64,000 nt of DNA from Yponomeuta sedellus (lineage: Eukaryota > Arthropoda > Insecta > Lepidoptera > Yponomeutidae): contig OW203736.1 in the NCBI GenBank assembly GCA_934045075.1, positions 6,734,609 through 6,798,608 of the forward strand, read 5' to 3'. Shown here piece after piece: positions 9,557 to 20,612 of the stretch. The notes beneath the pieces are model-generated. The model worked only from the letters and a program-made list of their open reading frames with translations. It made no database searches and was not told the origin of the DNA. The position numbers and the translations under genes are program-made. Every line of letters starts with the position of its first letter. The stretch's first letter is position 1.

Positions 9557-10038
9557 AGCGTTTGCTACGTACAACGGTTTAACGTGACGGCCTAAGTGAG
9601 AAAATGTGGAAGCAAACTAAGATTAAGAGATTGTTCTGATAGTTTTTTGCAAAAACTATTGTATATTGGCCATTGCTCAAATACAACTAAGTTAAAATGG
9701 CTCACACTTCTATTATGATGATGATGTAAATCTAAACTATGCAAGTGCAAATTTTTAGAATCAAAATATTTTTTGTGAACTGCTTAAGATGGCATGCTTT
9801 TTCTTATTAATATTTCGTTTACTTAAGGGACCTTCAGGTCTAATTTTGTATACACATACTTTTATCGTTTTTTGTATGACTGTTGTCCAGAATAAAATAA
9901 ATTTCTAACTTCTAAACTAGGGCAACCTATATTTTAGGAGACAGTTTATTCCTCTTTACATTGTGCACGTAACTAATGATATCCACTATGCACTGATTAT
10001 CCATGGAATCTTGTATTTCTAATACTGCATGCTACTTA
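9557..10038. other. No clear feature; possible retroelement 3' end at 9820-9905
   Basis: GTATGACTGTTGTCCAGAATAAAATAA looks like the end of a retrotranscript (a polyadenylation-type signal in a 3' UTR style sequence). The rest is unassigned. Confidence 0.3.
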
Positions 10039-10040
10039 GT

Positions 10041-10341
10041 GAGGTGCTTGTGGCCTAGTCGAACCGATTTTTTTGGCATCAGTCACTTGAGTTAAGCAAC
10101 AACAGTTGCGGTCAAGAGCACCGTGTGACTACTGCTAGTAGCATTTTCCGAGCGTTTCCATGCTTCGCAAGCCACTTTAAGCGCTTGGTAGGGTTTTCAT
10201 GTATCTAATGTCAGTCGTAAAGCCATTTCAGAGGCCTTATTGAGGCCGCGGTGGAGTATGGCCTAACCTTCCAGCGATGCAGGACGATACCCGTGGCCCG
10301 GCAGTGACAGTGACATAGGGACATACAAGGGTTAATATCGA
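10041..10341 (+). mobile_element. 5S-SINE, diverged, internally deleted
   Basis: The head GTGGCCTAGTCGAACCGA and the 5S-like GAGTTAAGCAACAACAG are recognisable. The body lacks about 60 bp after AGAGGCCTTATTGAGG. It ends CATACAAGGGTTAATATCGA. Confidence 0.75.
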
Positions 10342-10367
10342 TGCTACTTGGTAATTGCTGTGGTAGG

Positions 10368-10602
10368 TATCTCGAGGTCTCGTCGAACCGGGTGATTGCA
10401 ATCAATCACTCGGGTTAAGCAACAACAGGCGCGATCAGGTGCAGGATGGGTGACCGTCCAATGACTACCGCTAGTGGCATTTTTCCAAGCGCTTTCGTGC
10501 TTCGCAAAGCACGTTAAGCCGTTGGTGCCGGCTGTCATGTAATGGCAGTCGTTAAGCCATAATATGTCTGAGGTATCATGAGCGGCTTGATAACTTCTGA
10601 CA
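10368..10602 (+). mobile_element. 5S-SINE, 5' two-thirds
   Basis: It carries a good 5S-like region, GGTTAAGCAACAACAGGCGC then GATCAGGTGCAGGATGGGTG. It stops after GATAACTTCTGACA, so the tail is absent. Confidence 0.8.
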
Positions 10603-10648
10603 AACTGTATGTATGAGACAAACCCTAAATGTAACATCTAAACAACTA

Positions 10649-12319
10649 GAGTTGACGACAGGTCGACATGGCAATCGGGGCATGAGGTGAGCCGCGGAGG
10701 CGGGGTCGCCCCGCACACCCGCACAGTCCCCGCGTCGTCTTAGTGTGTCGCACGAGTCCGTATCGACCGCGTTTATCGATTATAATCTCGCTCACATAGT
10801 TTATTACTATTGTGTTTTAAAAATGGCTGCAGTTGCATCTTCGTCCCGTGTTCAAGCAAAAAAACCAATAATTCACTCTCAAGCTCGAGAACTAGCTAGA
10901 AAAGTGTTAGAAAATTGTGACATTGAACGGAAAAATTATTTTTACAAATTTTCTGTCAATCAGACATTAGACAGGGCTGTGTTTTATACAGGTCTATCGA
11001 AAAGAACTATGTCTAGGATAAAATCAGAATTAAAATCAGTGGGAGCAGAGGAAAAGTTGAAATCACCCAAAAAACGGAAGAAGACAGGTCTAAAATTTTG
11101 TGTTGATGATTTTGATCGTACAGTGATTCACAACACCATAACAGAATTTTATTTACAAAAGAAGATCGTTCCGACATGTCCTAAGTTACACGTTGCTTTA
11201 CGTGAAAAAATACCTTTTCCTTGGGGTATCCGTACATTACAACGGCTGTTAAAGAAAATGGGATACAGATGGCGTCAATGTCAAAATAAACGATCTATTT
11301 TAATTGTAAAGCCAGATATAGTTTTCAAACGGTATCAATACTTAAAAAAAATGAGAGAATTCCGACAACAAAATAGAAATATTTTTATTTAGATGAAACA
11401 TGGGTGGATAATAATTTTACTTTCAAAAAATTTTGGCAAATGATTGGAACAAAAGGAATTCTTACAGATACTAGTTCTGGAAATAGACTTATAGTTGTTA
11501 ACGCAGGAGGGAAAAACGGATTTATACCTGGAGCTTCTTTAATTTTTAAGGTTGGTACTACGACTGGCGACTATCATGGTCAAATGAATGGCGAGAAATT
11601 TGAAAAATGGGTAACGGAAAAACTTTTGCCGTCTCTTCCTGAACGCAGTGTCGTGGTAATGGATAACGCACCTTACCATAGTGTCCAGCTCAACAAACCC
11701 CCAACAAAAAGTTCTCTAAAATCAGTTATGATAAATTGGCTGGAAGACAATAATATATCGTGCAATAGATCAATGAGAAAGCCAGATTTATTTAAAATTA
11801 TAGAACAACATAAACCCGTTGATATCAATTATAAAATTGACCATATAATTAAAGGACATGGTCATGATATTATTAGATTACCTCCATATATGTGCGATTT
11901 AAATCCTATTGAATTAGCTTGGGCCGCCGTTAAACGCTTCGTCAGGGAACACAACATAAAGAGCGATTTGTGTTTGACAAAGCTTAAAGAGATAACAACG
12001 AATGCAATTTTGTCAGTCACGGCAGAAAACTGGAGCAATTTCGAAAAACATGTCCAGAACCTTGAAAATTAATATTGGGAAAAAGACATGGGAATGGAAA
12101 ATGAAATGGAAGATTTTATTATAAAAGTCGGAGATACCAGTGACGAAGATTCTTTAAGTTTTTGTAGCGATACGTTAGATGATTCAGATGAATAAATATT
12201 AACTTAAATGAAAACGTGGTATTATTTTATTCACATTTTGTTACATACATAATAAAAATATATCGATATTGAAAACGTCACGTCACTAGAGAATTGCCAT
12301 GTCGATCTGTCGTCAACTT
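10649..12319 (+). mobile_element. Tc1/mariner-type transposon, DD82E-like
   Basis: A complete-length element of 1671 bp. The terminal inverted repeats read GAGTTGACGACAGGTCGACA at the left and, reverse-complemented, AAGTTGACGACAGATCGACA at the right, both continuing TGGCAAT. TA lies on each side (10647-10648, 12320-12321). It holds one transposase gene in plus orientation, broken by a frameshift and an internal stop (see next entry). The gap between the second D and the E is 82 residues, far more than the 34 or so usual in Tc1 elements; a DD82E family named Sailor has been proposed in the literature, as far as I recall. Whether this element belongs to it needs a phylogeny. Confidence 0.85.
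10823..12195 (+). pseudogene. Transposase of the DD82E-like element
   Basis: The ATG at 10823 begins MAAVASSSRVQ. An N-terminal helix-turn-helix-like region follows (AVFYTGLSKRTMSRIKSE, about residues 53-70). At about 11383-11395 one T is missing from a T run, so the frame shifts just before YLDETWVDNN, which holds the first catalytic Asp. The second Asp is in VVMDNAPYH and the Glu in LPPYMCDLNPIELAW, 82 residues apart. A TAA at 12070-12072 interrupts the frame, which then stays open for 40 codons of acidic tail (DTSDEDSLSFCSDTLDDSDE) to TAA at 12193-12195. The catalytic residues are all present, so decay looks recent. The acidic tail being original coding sequence is an inference from the open frame. 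Confidence 0.8.
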
Positions 12320-12321
12320 TA

Positions 12322-12890
12322 CGTGGTCGCGATAAAGTTATGAATTATGAATCCCTCAACGGATTCGAATCCTGGAACGGACGAGAGCAACAGAAGCACT
12401 GTACACTCACTCCTACAATCGGACAACTAGCTGTCAGTTATAATCTTTCATTTAATTTTCTCGCATCGCTATTTGCGGCTGTTAAGGCACGTTAAGGGGC
12501 TCCGCACAGTAATACAAAGGATTATTTTTTTTCGAAAAGTGTTAGTCAAATCCCTTACCTATGGTAGTGATTTCTATACTGTAATGACGGACCTAGGACT
12601 TGGTAGCATTTATTATACGTTCTAGCGTTTACGCAATTTAGTCCCAGTGATCCTAGGTTCACGGCCGTTGGTCCTAAAAATCACTAACCCGTATCTTCCC
12701 AAGCATCGCTCTCGGGTCAAAAAATCATCATTTACAATATTGAAACATTTGCCCCTTTAGGGAGACCTATAATTGAATAAACCTTTATACAAAGCCATAC
12801 ATCATAGAATAAATGCAATCGAATTGTAAAAAAATTTAAAAGAGGTATAGGTAATAATAATAATTATTAAAAAAACTATGTAGAGAAAAG
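12322..12890. other. Intronic sequence with one dispersed repeat
   Basis: Positions 12388-12490 match 14752-14850 (shared core ATCTTTCATTTAATTTTCTC), marking a roughly 100-bp dispersed repeat of unknown class. The rest is unassigned. Confidence 0.45.
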
Positions 12891-13144
12891 TGGGTGTTTG
12901 TGCTCTTCCACTACAAAGGGGAATTTCTTGCCAGTTGTTATAAGACGAACGTTATATTTATTTACACTTCGCTTGCGCGATGAGAGCAGAGTTGGCATGT
13001 TCTCGCCACTCATACATAAGCTAAACCTAATGTTACTATGAAATACTATACTTAATAGTGTGTATTTAGAGCAAGCTAGCAAGAGCAATACATTTAATCA
13101 CATCATACTTATCATCACACTATATTGTCACATGGTAATGTTAT

Positions 13145-13255
13145 AAAAGCGAAAGGTTGTGAGTGTTTATGTTTGTTACTTCTTCACATCTAAACGGCTG
13201 AAGCAATTTTAATAAAATTTGGTATGGAGTTAGCTGACACCCTGGATTAACACGT
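13145..13255 (+). repeat. Dispersed repeat with TTCACATCTAAACGGCTGAA
   Basis: It contains GTTTGTTACTTCTTCACATC and AAAATTTGGTATGGAGTTAG. The opposite strand of the same repeat is at 49185-49305, and part of it lies at 60168-60242. The class is unknown; it is a common type of intergenic repeat in moths, as I recall. Confidence 0.5.
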
Positions 13256-13296
13256 TGACGATACCGTTACACCTTGGAGCCCTTTAATTCATTCAT

Positions 13297-13435
13297 CATC
13301 TTCTTCTTCAGGCTATATTAGTCCACTGCTGGACATAGCCCTCCCCTAATGAGCGCTATAGCGCAAGGTTGTGCCATCATTGGAAGGTAATGCCCATAAT
13401 CCCCACGCTGGGCACGCACGCTCCCAATTAATTCA
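13297..13435 (-). repeat. Retroelement 3' tail, CAGCAGTGGAC type
   Basis: The minus-strand copy starts from a TCATCATCTTCTTCTTCAGG end and includes AGTCCACTGCTGGACATAGC. It is the longest copy of this tail in the window. Confidence 0.65.
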
Positions 13436-13483
13436 TAATAATAAGTAATTTAATCAGTAAAGATAATACAATATCACTTAGCA

Positions 13484-13792
13484 CCCGTGGCCTAGTCGAA
13501 CCAAGCAAGAATCAATCACTTGAGTTAAGCAACAAAAGGCGCGGTCAGGTGCAGGATGGGTGTCTGTTCCGTGACTGCCGCTAGTGACCTTTTTCTGAGC
13601 GCTTCCGTGCTTCTCAAGGCACGTTAAGCCGTTGGTGCCGGCTGTCATTTAAGGGCAGTAGTTAAGCCATGTCAGAGGCCTTATGGGCGGCTTGATAACT
13701 TCTGACAGTAAGGCCCGCCACTGTCTTACAATCCTCCACCAACCTGGACTTGGCCCCCGTGGTGGAGTATGGCCTAACCTTCCTGCAATGTG
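13484..13792 (+). mobile_element. 5S-SINE, nearly complete, tail missing
   Basis: The head is GTGGCCTAGTCGAACCAAGC and the 5S-like part GAGTTAAGCAACAAAAGGCG. The body is complete to CTTCCTGCAATG, where a second copy is joined. Confidence 0.85.
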
Positions 13793-13970
13793 CGCTGTCA
13801 AGTAATGGCAGTCGTTAAGCCATGCCAGAGGCAGTGTGGGCGGCTTGAAAACTTCTCATAGTAAGACTAGCAACTAGTCTTGCAAGCCTCCACTAGTCTG
13901 GACTTGGCCCCCGTGGTAGAGTATGGCCTATACCTTCCACACGGAAGAGACAAATGCCCCTCGGAATAAG
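13793..13970 (+). mobile_element. 5S-SINE, second diverged copy fused to the first
   Basis: It resumes within the body at GTCAAGTAATGGCAGTCGTT and runs to a mutated tail with a CCTTCCACACGGAAG hairpin. The junction suggests recombination or insertion between two copies. Confidence 0.7.
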
Positions 13971-14149
13971 TAATTTATTCACAACAATACAATATCACTT
14001 AGCATCGACTTAGCTTTTACACACTTACATACATACGTATCTTACTTTTTTTTATATTAGTTTTACGAACATCTGTCATTTTTGATACAAACGTTTAATA
14101 TTGTATACCTTATGCCGATGACGCGTCGAATATGATACCGTTCTCTCGT

Positions 14150-14310
14150 AGACCGGGAGGCCTGGAAACCTAAGATACAGATCTCTTGATCTAGTTTAGG
14201 CTCCAGTCTTTACACAAATAGTACTTTCTGTTGTATTGTATCATTTATATAATGTTATTTTGTGTACGAGTGTAATTTGTGGACAGAAAAATAAACTATT
14301 ATCTTATCTT
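14150..14310 (+). mobile_element. Probable LINE 3' UTR
   Basis: It ends in GACAGAAAAATAAACTATTATCTTATC. The style matches other retroelement ends in the window. No coding part remains. Confidence 0.4.
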
Positions 14311-15060
14311 TTATTTAGTGAGAAAATCACCGATAACATTCAGAGCCTCTGCTTCCTAAAGGAGCGATGAAACACTGTAGCTAGGGTAAGCAGTGCTAAT
14401 CCTTATTAACTACCCCTACCTTCTCCACGTCACCTGTTGGCTGGCTAGAATTAAATACTATCTAGTATTAAGCCCGCCAATTGTACAATCTTTACTGGCA
14501 TAATAAATAATTTAATTCAATTCAATATATTTATTTCAGACATTACATCCATATTGTTTAAAATTATTGAACATTAAAACAAAATAAATTACAATACTGA
14601 TATATATAATATTAAATAAATAAATTTAAACTGAAATTGAAAATTTGAACCAGTTCTTACGTTTTTGAATAATACACGTGAATGTTCTCAAGTATTCAAA
14701 AAATTAATAATAAAAAATAATAAATTTATTATTAACTGAATCTAATCGGAACCCAGTAGCACTGTAGACTAACTCCTACAATCAGGCAGCTTGCCGTCAT
14801 TTACGATCTTTCATTTAATTTTCTCGCGTCGTGGTTAGCGGCTGTTAACAGTTACAAATCTAACAATTCTGTTTGACGTAAAGTAACTGCCGTCGAGTGT
14901 ACGGCAACTTTGCTTGTCTGGATATATCTGGTTTGAGCCGGAATGATATCGGCTACACCCAGTTTTATCGGAAAACAATCGGCTTACACTAGATTTAACC
15001 AAGAGTAAGTAGCTCCACCTAGTTCTGACCTGCTAAAACTAGGCGTAGCCGCACTCCGAG
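14311..15060. other. Mixed repeat debris
   Basis: This holds the second copy of the 12388-12490 repeat (14752-14850). From 14510 it also holds AT-rich sequence with TTCAATTCAATATATTTATT that looks like a retroelement end on the minus strand. A short series of variants of CTAGTTCTGACC/CCGGAATGATATCGGCT occurs at 14925-15065. No gene is seen. Confidence 0.35.
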
Positions 15061-15094
15061 TTCTAGTCGTAACATTTAATTATATCACTAACCT

Positions 15095-15510
15095 ATTTAG
15101 AGGCTGAAAATTCCACCCATCCCGGGACTCGAACCCGCGACCTCTGGCTATCCGTGCCAGCGCACTATCCAACTGAGCTAATGGGCGACTCACCGGCATC
15201 AGTGAAATTTCGAACCTCTTTACACTATTCTCTGTATTACGTACAGGCGCAGCGACATCTGGCTGAAGTAGATTGCATCACTTACAGCCCCGGCTACCTA
15301 CTTTGCAGTTAGGTTTTTACATCGCAATGATATCGCTGTACCCACATGATTATACTATTTTTATTTTTAATGCTGTAACCCGTGCTAAGGACAATTTTAA
15401 AAACCTATTTATAGGCTAAAAATTCCACTCATGCCGGGACTCGAACCCGCGACCTCTGGCTATCCGTGCCAGCGCTCTATCCAACTGAGCTAATGGGCGA
15501 CTCACTAAAA
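15095..15510 (-). mobile_element. tRNA-like foldback family, two modules in tandem
   Basis: Two minus-strand modules (about 15108-15186 and 15423-15500) have the B-box-like GGGTTCGAGTCCCGG and the end ATTGGATAG or GGATAGCGCGCTGG. They are separated by the leader segment that also precedes the single module at 5177-5478. The unit is about 315 bp. Confidence 0.75.
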
Positions 15511-15533
15511 ATAGTATAGTCATGTGGGTACGC

Positions 15534-15657
15534 TCGGAAAACTGCCACTAGCTGTAGTCACGGGTCGGTCACCCATCCTGCTCCTGACCGCGCCTGTTGT
15601 TGCTTGATTCAAGTGATTGATTCCAATCACTCGGTTTGCCCAGGCCACGAGCGCTTC
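15534..15657 (-). mobile_element. 5S-SINE, head only
   Basis: The minus-strand 5S-like head runs from AAGCGCTCGTGGCCTGGGCA to CTGACTACAGCTAGTGGCAG-type sequence. The body and tail are absent. Confidence 0.75.
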
Positions 15658-15881
15658 AGATGTTGTAAATAATTATGTTAATAATGCTCCAGGCACTGCA
15701 GCGACCGAGTGGTTTGTAACGTCCTTTTCCGGATATCACGGCACAGGGTATCCTAGTTTGGGACCAGTGCGATTATGTAGTGTGGAAGTTATTTCTCCAT
15801 TGCGGATTAATTTTCTTGGAAAATATATAATGTGTTATAATTTAAATTAAAAGCGGTGGTAGTGCAATCAGTTGTAAATAT

Positions 15882-16256
15882 TGGACAGGTATACAGGATT
15901 CGCAATAGTCTGATTAGAGAACGTTGTGGACTGAAAGAAGATGTAGTGACTAGAATTGAGAAAGGAATGTTGCAATGCATTGGTTTGGACATGTGGAGAG
16001 GATGAAGGAAGAAAGATTGACGAAACAAATATATATTGCGAATGTGAGTGGAAGGGTTGGTAAGGGTCGTCCCAGACGGACAAACGTCGACCAAATAGGG
16101 GATGTATTACCAAAGGGGAAAATAAAAAGTACCCGAAACCGGCGTGCGTGCACGCAACGACTTATGAACGTTGATGAAGCGAAGGTGATCTGTCAGGATT
16201 GTGGCAAGTGGCAGTCCCTGGTCTCTGCCTACCCCTCTGGGATACAGGCGTGAGGT
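15882..16256 (+). pseudogene. LINE reverse transcriptase C-terminal fragment
   Basis: The open frame from 15975 encodes WFGHVERMKEERLTKQIYIA, then RVGKGRPRRT, STRNRRACTQRLMNVDEAKV and CGKWQSLVSAYPSG. This is typical of the last part of LINE polyproteins in moths. A frameshift near 15960 breaks the join to RERCGLKEDVVTRIEKG upstream. The segment ends with the GGGATACAGGCGTGAGGTTA tail. The RT core is missing. Confidence 0.75.
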
Positions 16257-16325
16257 TATGTATGTTGTGATTTCAAAAGTTTAGTTCGTAAACTAATACC
16301 TCTGTTGAAGTGAAGCTTAACAATA

Positions 16326-16370
16326 ATATTTTAAACTTTCGCAACTTGAACACATAGTCGCAAACGTGGG
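16326..16370 (+). repeat. Short dispersed repeat shared with 29408-29442
   Basis: AATATTTTAAACTTTCGCAAC and CTTGAACACATAG match the left flank of the MITE at 29443. The MITE there inserted into a copy of this repeat. Confidence 0.45.
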
Positions 16371-16430
16371 ATCCGGTCATCAAGAAGTGTTCGAGTGGAA
16401 AAAAGTCGCATGGCTTATCGTCCGACATTG

Positions 16431-16623
16431 TCAGTGTAGTGTATCGCAACCCTTATAGTGCTTTGTGATGGCTGATTGAGGGTAGGTAGTCTGAAACCTT
16501 ATCAGCCGAAGATGCGAACGGGTGCCAGCCATCAGTCTTCTCGTGACCACGATGACTGTTACGTCCTCGAAACGTCGAGGTAAATTAGCAATAAATTACT
16601 ACGCGATTAAGCCCCGAAAATAT
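16431..16623 (-). mobile_element. MITE, GTTAGAATATTTTC family, one end lost
   Basis: It matches the reverse complement of 29443-29702 from GTCAGTGTAGTGTATCGCAA to GCGATTAAGCCCCGAAAATA. The terminus at the left is missing. Confidence 0.75.
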
Positions 16624-17109
16624 GCTATGTGTTTAATAATTAAATAGCCATGTGAGGTGGATTTTTGATTAGTAAACTTGTTTCCTATTATCTAAATAAA
16701 GAGAAGCCAAGTTCGAAGCTGTGGCAAGGTTTAACATGGAAGGTATTTTTACGAAACAAGTACGTCGGCATTGAGCGGGAGTTGAACCCACGACCTTTGT
16801 CTTGTTAGTCAAGCATGTCCAATCAATCAAATCAAAGTATTATATTGAAAATTACAGAAAAACTGTGACTTATTGAAAGTTACAAGTAAATCTAGGTGTC
16901 ACAAACCCTGGGGGCGTAAAATATTGTTATCGCGATATAGGAACGCGGAGGAGTGGACAGTAACGGAATTATTGTCAAAGGTCAAGGAAGGAGAGTATAA
17001 TTATACACCGCGTAGCATCAGCAAAATCAAGCATGAATTTTAGGACACCCGCATCGTGAGAGTTGGAAAAAAGAAGGATTGAATAAATCGTTCCTGGGGA
17101 AAAGTCGTA

Positions 17110-17316
17110 ATATAACATAACATACAGGCACATACATTGCTTCTGGCCCCACACTACGATACCCTGTGTTGTGGGAACCAGAAACAACGACATGACAAAC
17201 ATGTAAACATGGGTTGGGTTAGACCTTGGGTTTTTTTAGTGCCCAGCCGGGGTTCGAACCCGGAACCTCTTACATCGTAGGCAGATGCGCTACCGCTGCG
17301 GCACAAAAGTCGTCCA
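17110..17316 (-). mobile_element. tRNA-derived SINE, family B
   Basis: The minus-strand copy runs from GACGACTTTTGTGCCGCAGC to the TATGTTATGTTAT end. Its tRNA-like head abuts the tandem array that follows. Confidence 0.75.
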
Positions 17317-17668
17317 TTGACTATTTCATCTGTGCAAATGGGTTTTTTTATGCCTAGCCGGGGTTCGAACCCGGGACCTCTTACATGGTAGGCAGACGCG
17401 TTACCGCTACGCCAAGGTCGTCCATTGACTATTTCGTCTGTGCAATTTTTTTTTTGTGCCCAGCCGGGGTTCGAACCCGGGACCTCTTACATGGTAGGCA
17501 GACGCGCTACCGCTACGCCACAAAGGTCGTCCATTGACTATTTCGTCTGTGCAATTTTTTTTTTGTGCCCAGCCGGGGTTCGAACCCGGGACATTTTACA
17601 TGGTAGGCAGATGCGCTACCGCTGCGCCATAAAGGTCGTCCATTGACTATTTCGTCCGGGTAAATGGG
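17314..17668 (-). repeat. 109-bp tandem array of tRNA-like SINE heads
   Basis: Three units begin (plus strand) at CCATTGACTATTTC, positions 17314, 17422 and 17531, with a further start at 17640. Each holds a complete family-B tRNA-like head (TGGCGTAGCGGTAGCGCGTC and a perfect GGTTCGAACCCCGG T-arm) plus about 35 bp of linker. The second and third units are almost identical, so the expansion is recent. Confidence 0.85.
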
Positions 17669-17669
17669 T

Positions 17670-20612
17670 TTTTCAATCAAACGTTTTCAAGGGAATGCAA
17701 ACTGCAACTACAGCTTAATAAGGAGTTTTGATTGCTGTGTCCAAAAAACTTATCTCACATCGTGAGCTCGATTGGGAAAGCACATGTGAGGATGTTTGGA
17801 TTACGATTCAGGTAGGCACCGGAAAGCGGGCTACTTTTTTGAAGGTATGTGGTGTTTATTTGCCCTCTCCTTTAAGACGTGAAGTACTTGAAACTTTTAT
17901 CGATAATACCAACCGTGTTATGGAAAAGGCTCCTTTTCAGACCATTATTGCTGGCGATTTTAATCTTTCTAACATTGCCTAGGATATTGATGATGTTAAA
18001 TCGAGTGCTTCTGCCAACTCACACAACTGTGAGGTGTCTAATTTAATGCTTGATTTCAACGCTCTGCACGATTTGAGACAGTACAACTGTATAGTCGATA
18101 GTAAAAACAAAATTTTAGATTTGATCCTGGGTGATTTTGATGATATTCATGTTTCTGAATGCATAGCTCCCCTACGCACAGTCGATGTCTACCACCCTCC
18201 TCTCGAAATATGGATTAAAATACCTTCCTGGTCTCAGCGTGAGCCATCAATGAAACCCAGTAAACCAAATTTTTATAAAGCTGATTATGAGAGCATCCAT
18301 AATGCGCTTGAAAATGTCTGCTGGGTTGCTGAGCTTGCCTCAGGTAGAGATGTTAATGACATGCTAGAAATATTTTACAAAATACTTGGTGATATCATTA
18401 GGAGATTTGTGCCTAGGAGTAAGGCGTCGCGTAGACCATACCCAATCTGGTATACAGGTCAATTGATTCGAATGTTAAAACGCAAGCATAAGTATCATGT
18501 AAGAGTGAAAAAATACAATAACCCCTTAGATGTACTTGAATTCAAATTCTTAAGACAGGATTGCGATAAACTTATTTCGAACTGCTATAAGCAATACATC
18601 ACAACAATTGAGTTTGAAATAGGAAAAAATCCCAAGTTCTTCTGGACCCACATAAAAAATCTACGGAGAAACAGTTCTTCCTATCCAACAAAGATGTTCC
18701 TACATAATCAAGCAGCTGATAACTTGAAGGATATTTGCAACCTGTTTGCATCTCAGTTCTCATCAGTTTTCGAAAAAGACTCAGAGTGTAATAAATTTGA
18801 TCACCATTGCGTAACCCACAACGAAATAGGGAATCTTTCGATTACACGGGATGAGATAAGGTTCAAATTAAAAAGACTTGACACTGGTAAAGGAGCCGGC
18901 CCCGACAATATACCACCGATATTTTTAGCATCTTGTGCAGACTCACTCTCTCTCCCACTTACAAAAATTTTCAATGAGTCTCTTCGAACTGGCATTTTTC
19001 CCACAAGATGGAAGGAGGCTAGGATTGTGCCTATCTTCAAAAGTGGCAAGAACAATTTAATACCAAATTACAGGCCAATATCTATATTGGCCGCATTGGC
19101 GAAGGTCTTTGAGTCACTTGTGTATAGGCACATCTATAATCATATTAAATACCTAATCTCATCCTGCCAGCATGGGTTTATGGAGGGTAGGTCGACTGTC
19201 ACCAATCTTGTCTCTTATGTAAATGACCTTATTACTGCAGTTGATAGAGGGGAGCAAGTGGACGCTATCTATACCGACTTTTCGAAGGCCTTCGATAAGG
19301 TAAACCACACAAACTTATTGAGGAAGCTTGAATCGTTCGGTATTTGTGGATCCCTGTTGACTTGGTGTAGATCATACCTCATGTTTAGGCAGTCCAGGGT
19401 TGTTGTAAACGGTTATGAGTCTGAGCCCTTCCAGTCACACTCAGGTGTACCACAAGTTTAGGACCACTCTTCTTCAATGTGTTTGTGAATGATCTGGTGC
19501 AATCGATCTCTTCAAGTAATGTTTACATGTTTGCAGATGACCTAAAATTAACACACGTAATTCAGGATAACACCGACGTGCAACTGTTGCAGGGAGATAT
19601 CGATCGTGTCAGTGACTGGTGCAAATTGAATAAGATGTATTTAAACGCGTCCAAATGCCTACATATAAAATTCACGCGCAAAAAGGATTCGAAGTGGCAG
19701 AGTTCGTACAATGTTACCGGTCAAACACTAAAAGAGGTCTTTGAGATTCGTGACCTGGGGGTGGTGTTGGATAGTGAACTTCGTTTTATTGCTCACATGG
19801 ATACAGTAATTAGTGCTTCCGATCACTCGGATTCGTTTTAAGGTGTTCCAAACAGTTTAAAAACCCTAACACTGTGATACAACTTTACAACTGCCTGGTC
19901 CGAAGCAAACTGGAGTACTGCAGCTCGGTTTGGAATCCATACTATGACGTGCATAGTGAGAGAATAGAGCGTGTCCAAAAAAGATTGCTACGTCACCTAG
20001 CTTACCGTGCGGGGAAGGCTAGGTCCATTAAATCATATAATGCCAGATTATCTCACTTTAAAATGCATTCACTGAGTAAGCGAAGGGCTGTGTTGGACCT
20101 AACATTATTGCACAAGATTATCAACGGTAAACTTGACTGCTCTGCGCTTCTAGAGCAGCTCTCATTGAATGTTCCACGTAGGTTACCTAGATATCCATGT
20201 CCTTTGCTAAACATTCGACCGTGCAGGACTAATTTAGGAAAGTACGCGCCTCTGCAACGTTTGTCCAACCTATATAACATATCTTCAGTTAAAATACATA
20301 CCTTGGATGTTTTCAATGATACCTTACGAAAATTCAAAAGAAGCCTGTTTAAATATCTTTAATTTACGTGTATTTAATTAGTTTTTTTTTATTTAAGTTT
20401 AATTTGTCTTTATATAATATATATTCTATAACTTTAAAAAGGATTAATATGTATTACAGTTTGTTGAATTTTACATGCATGATGCGATAACCTATAAGTG
20501 GGTGAGCAATTACCATGTTATTTGTGTGTGTGTTTTTTTTTTCTCTGTGACTGTATTGTTGTATCGCCTGTTGGTTGTCCTATTTAAATAAAAATAAAAA
20601 AAATAAAATAAG
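17670..20612 (+). mobile_element. 5'-truncated LINE, Jockey/CR1-like group
   Basis: Non-LTR retrotransposon of about 2.9 kb. It starts inside the endonuclease, directly after the tRNA-like array, and ends with an A-rich tail (20579-20612, AATAAAAATAAAAAAAATAA). Domain order is the end of the AP-type endonuclease, then reverse transcriptase, then a C-terminal region. The coding region is broken (next entry). The clade is suggested only by motif style. Confidence 0.85.
17724..20362 (+). pseudogene. LINE endonuclease-reverse transcriptase, broken
   Basis: The endonuclease part shows GVLIAVSK at the start and IIAGDFNLS. A TAG at 17980-17982 interrupts it. The RT follows, with IYTDFSKAFDKVNH (motif A, first Asp), GVPQ (motif B) and YMFADDLKL (motif C). 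About 4 nt are missing at 19455-19458 in the Gly-Ser part of GVPQGS. A second frameshift lies near 19825-19835. The C-terminal part reads IQLYNCLVRSKLEYCSSVWN and ends at TAA 20360-20362. It has three lesions in about 880 codons, so it cannot make enzyme. Confidence 0.85.
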
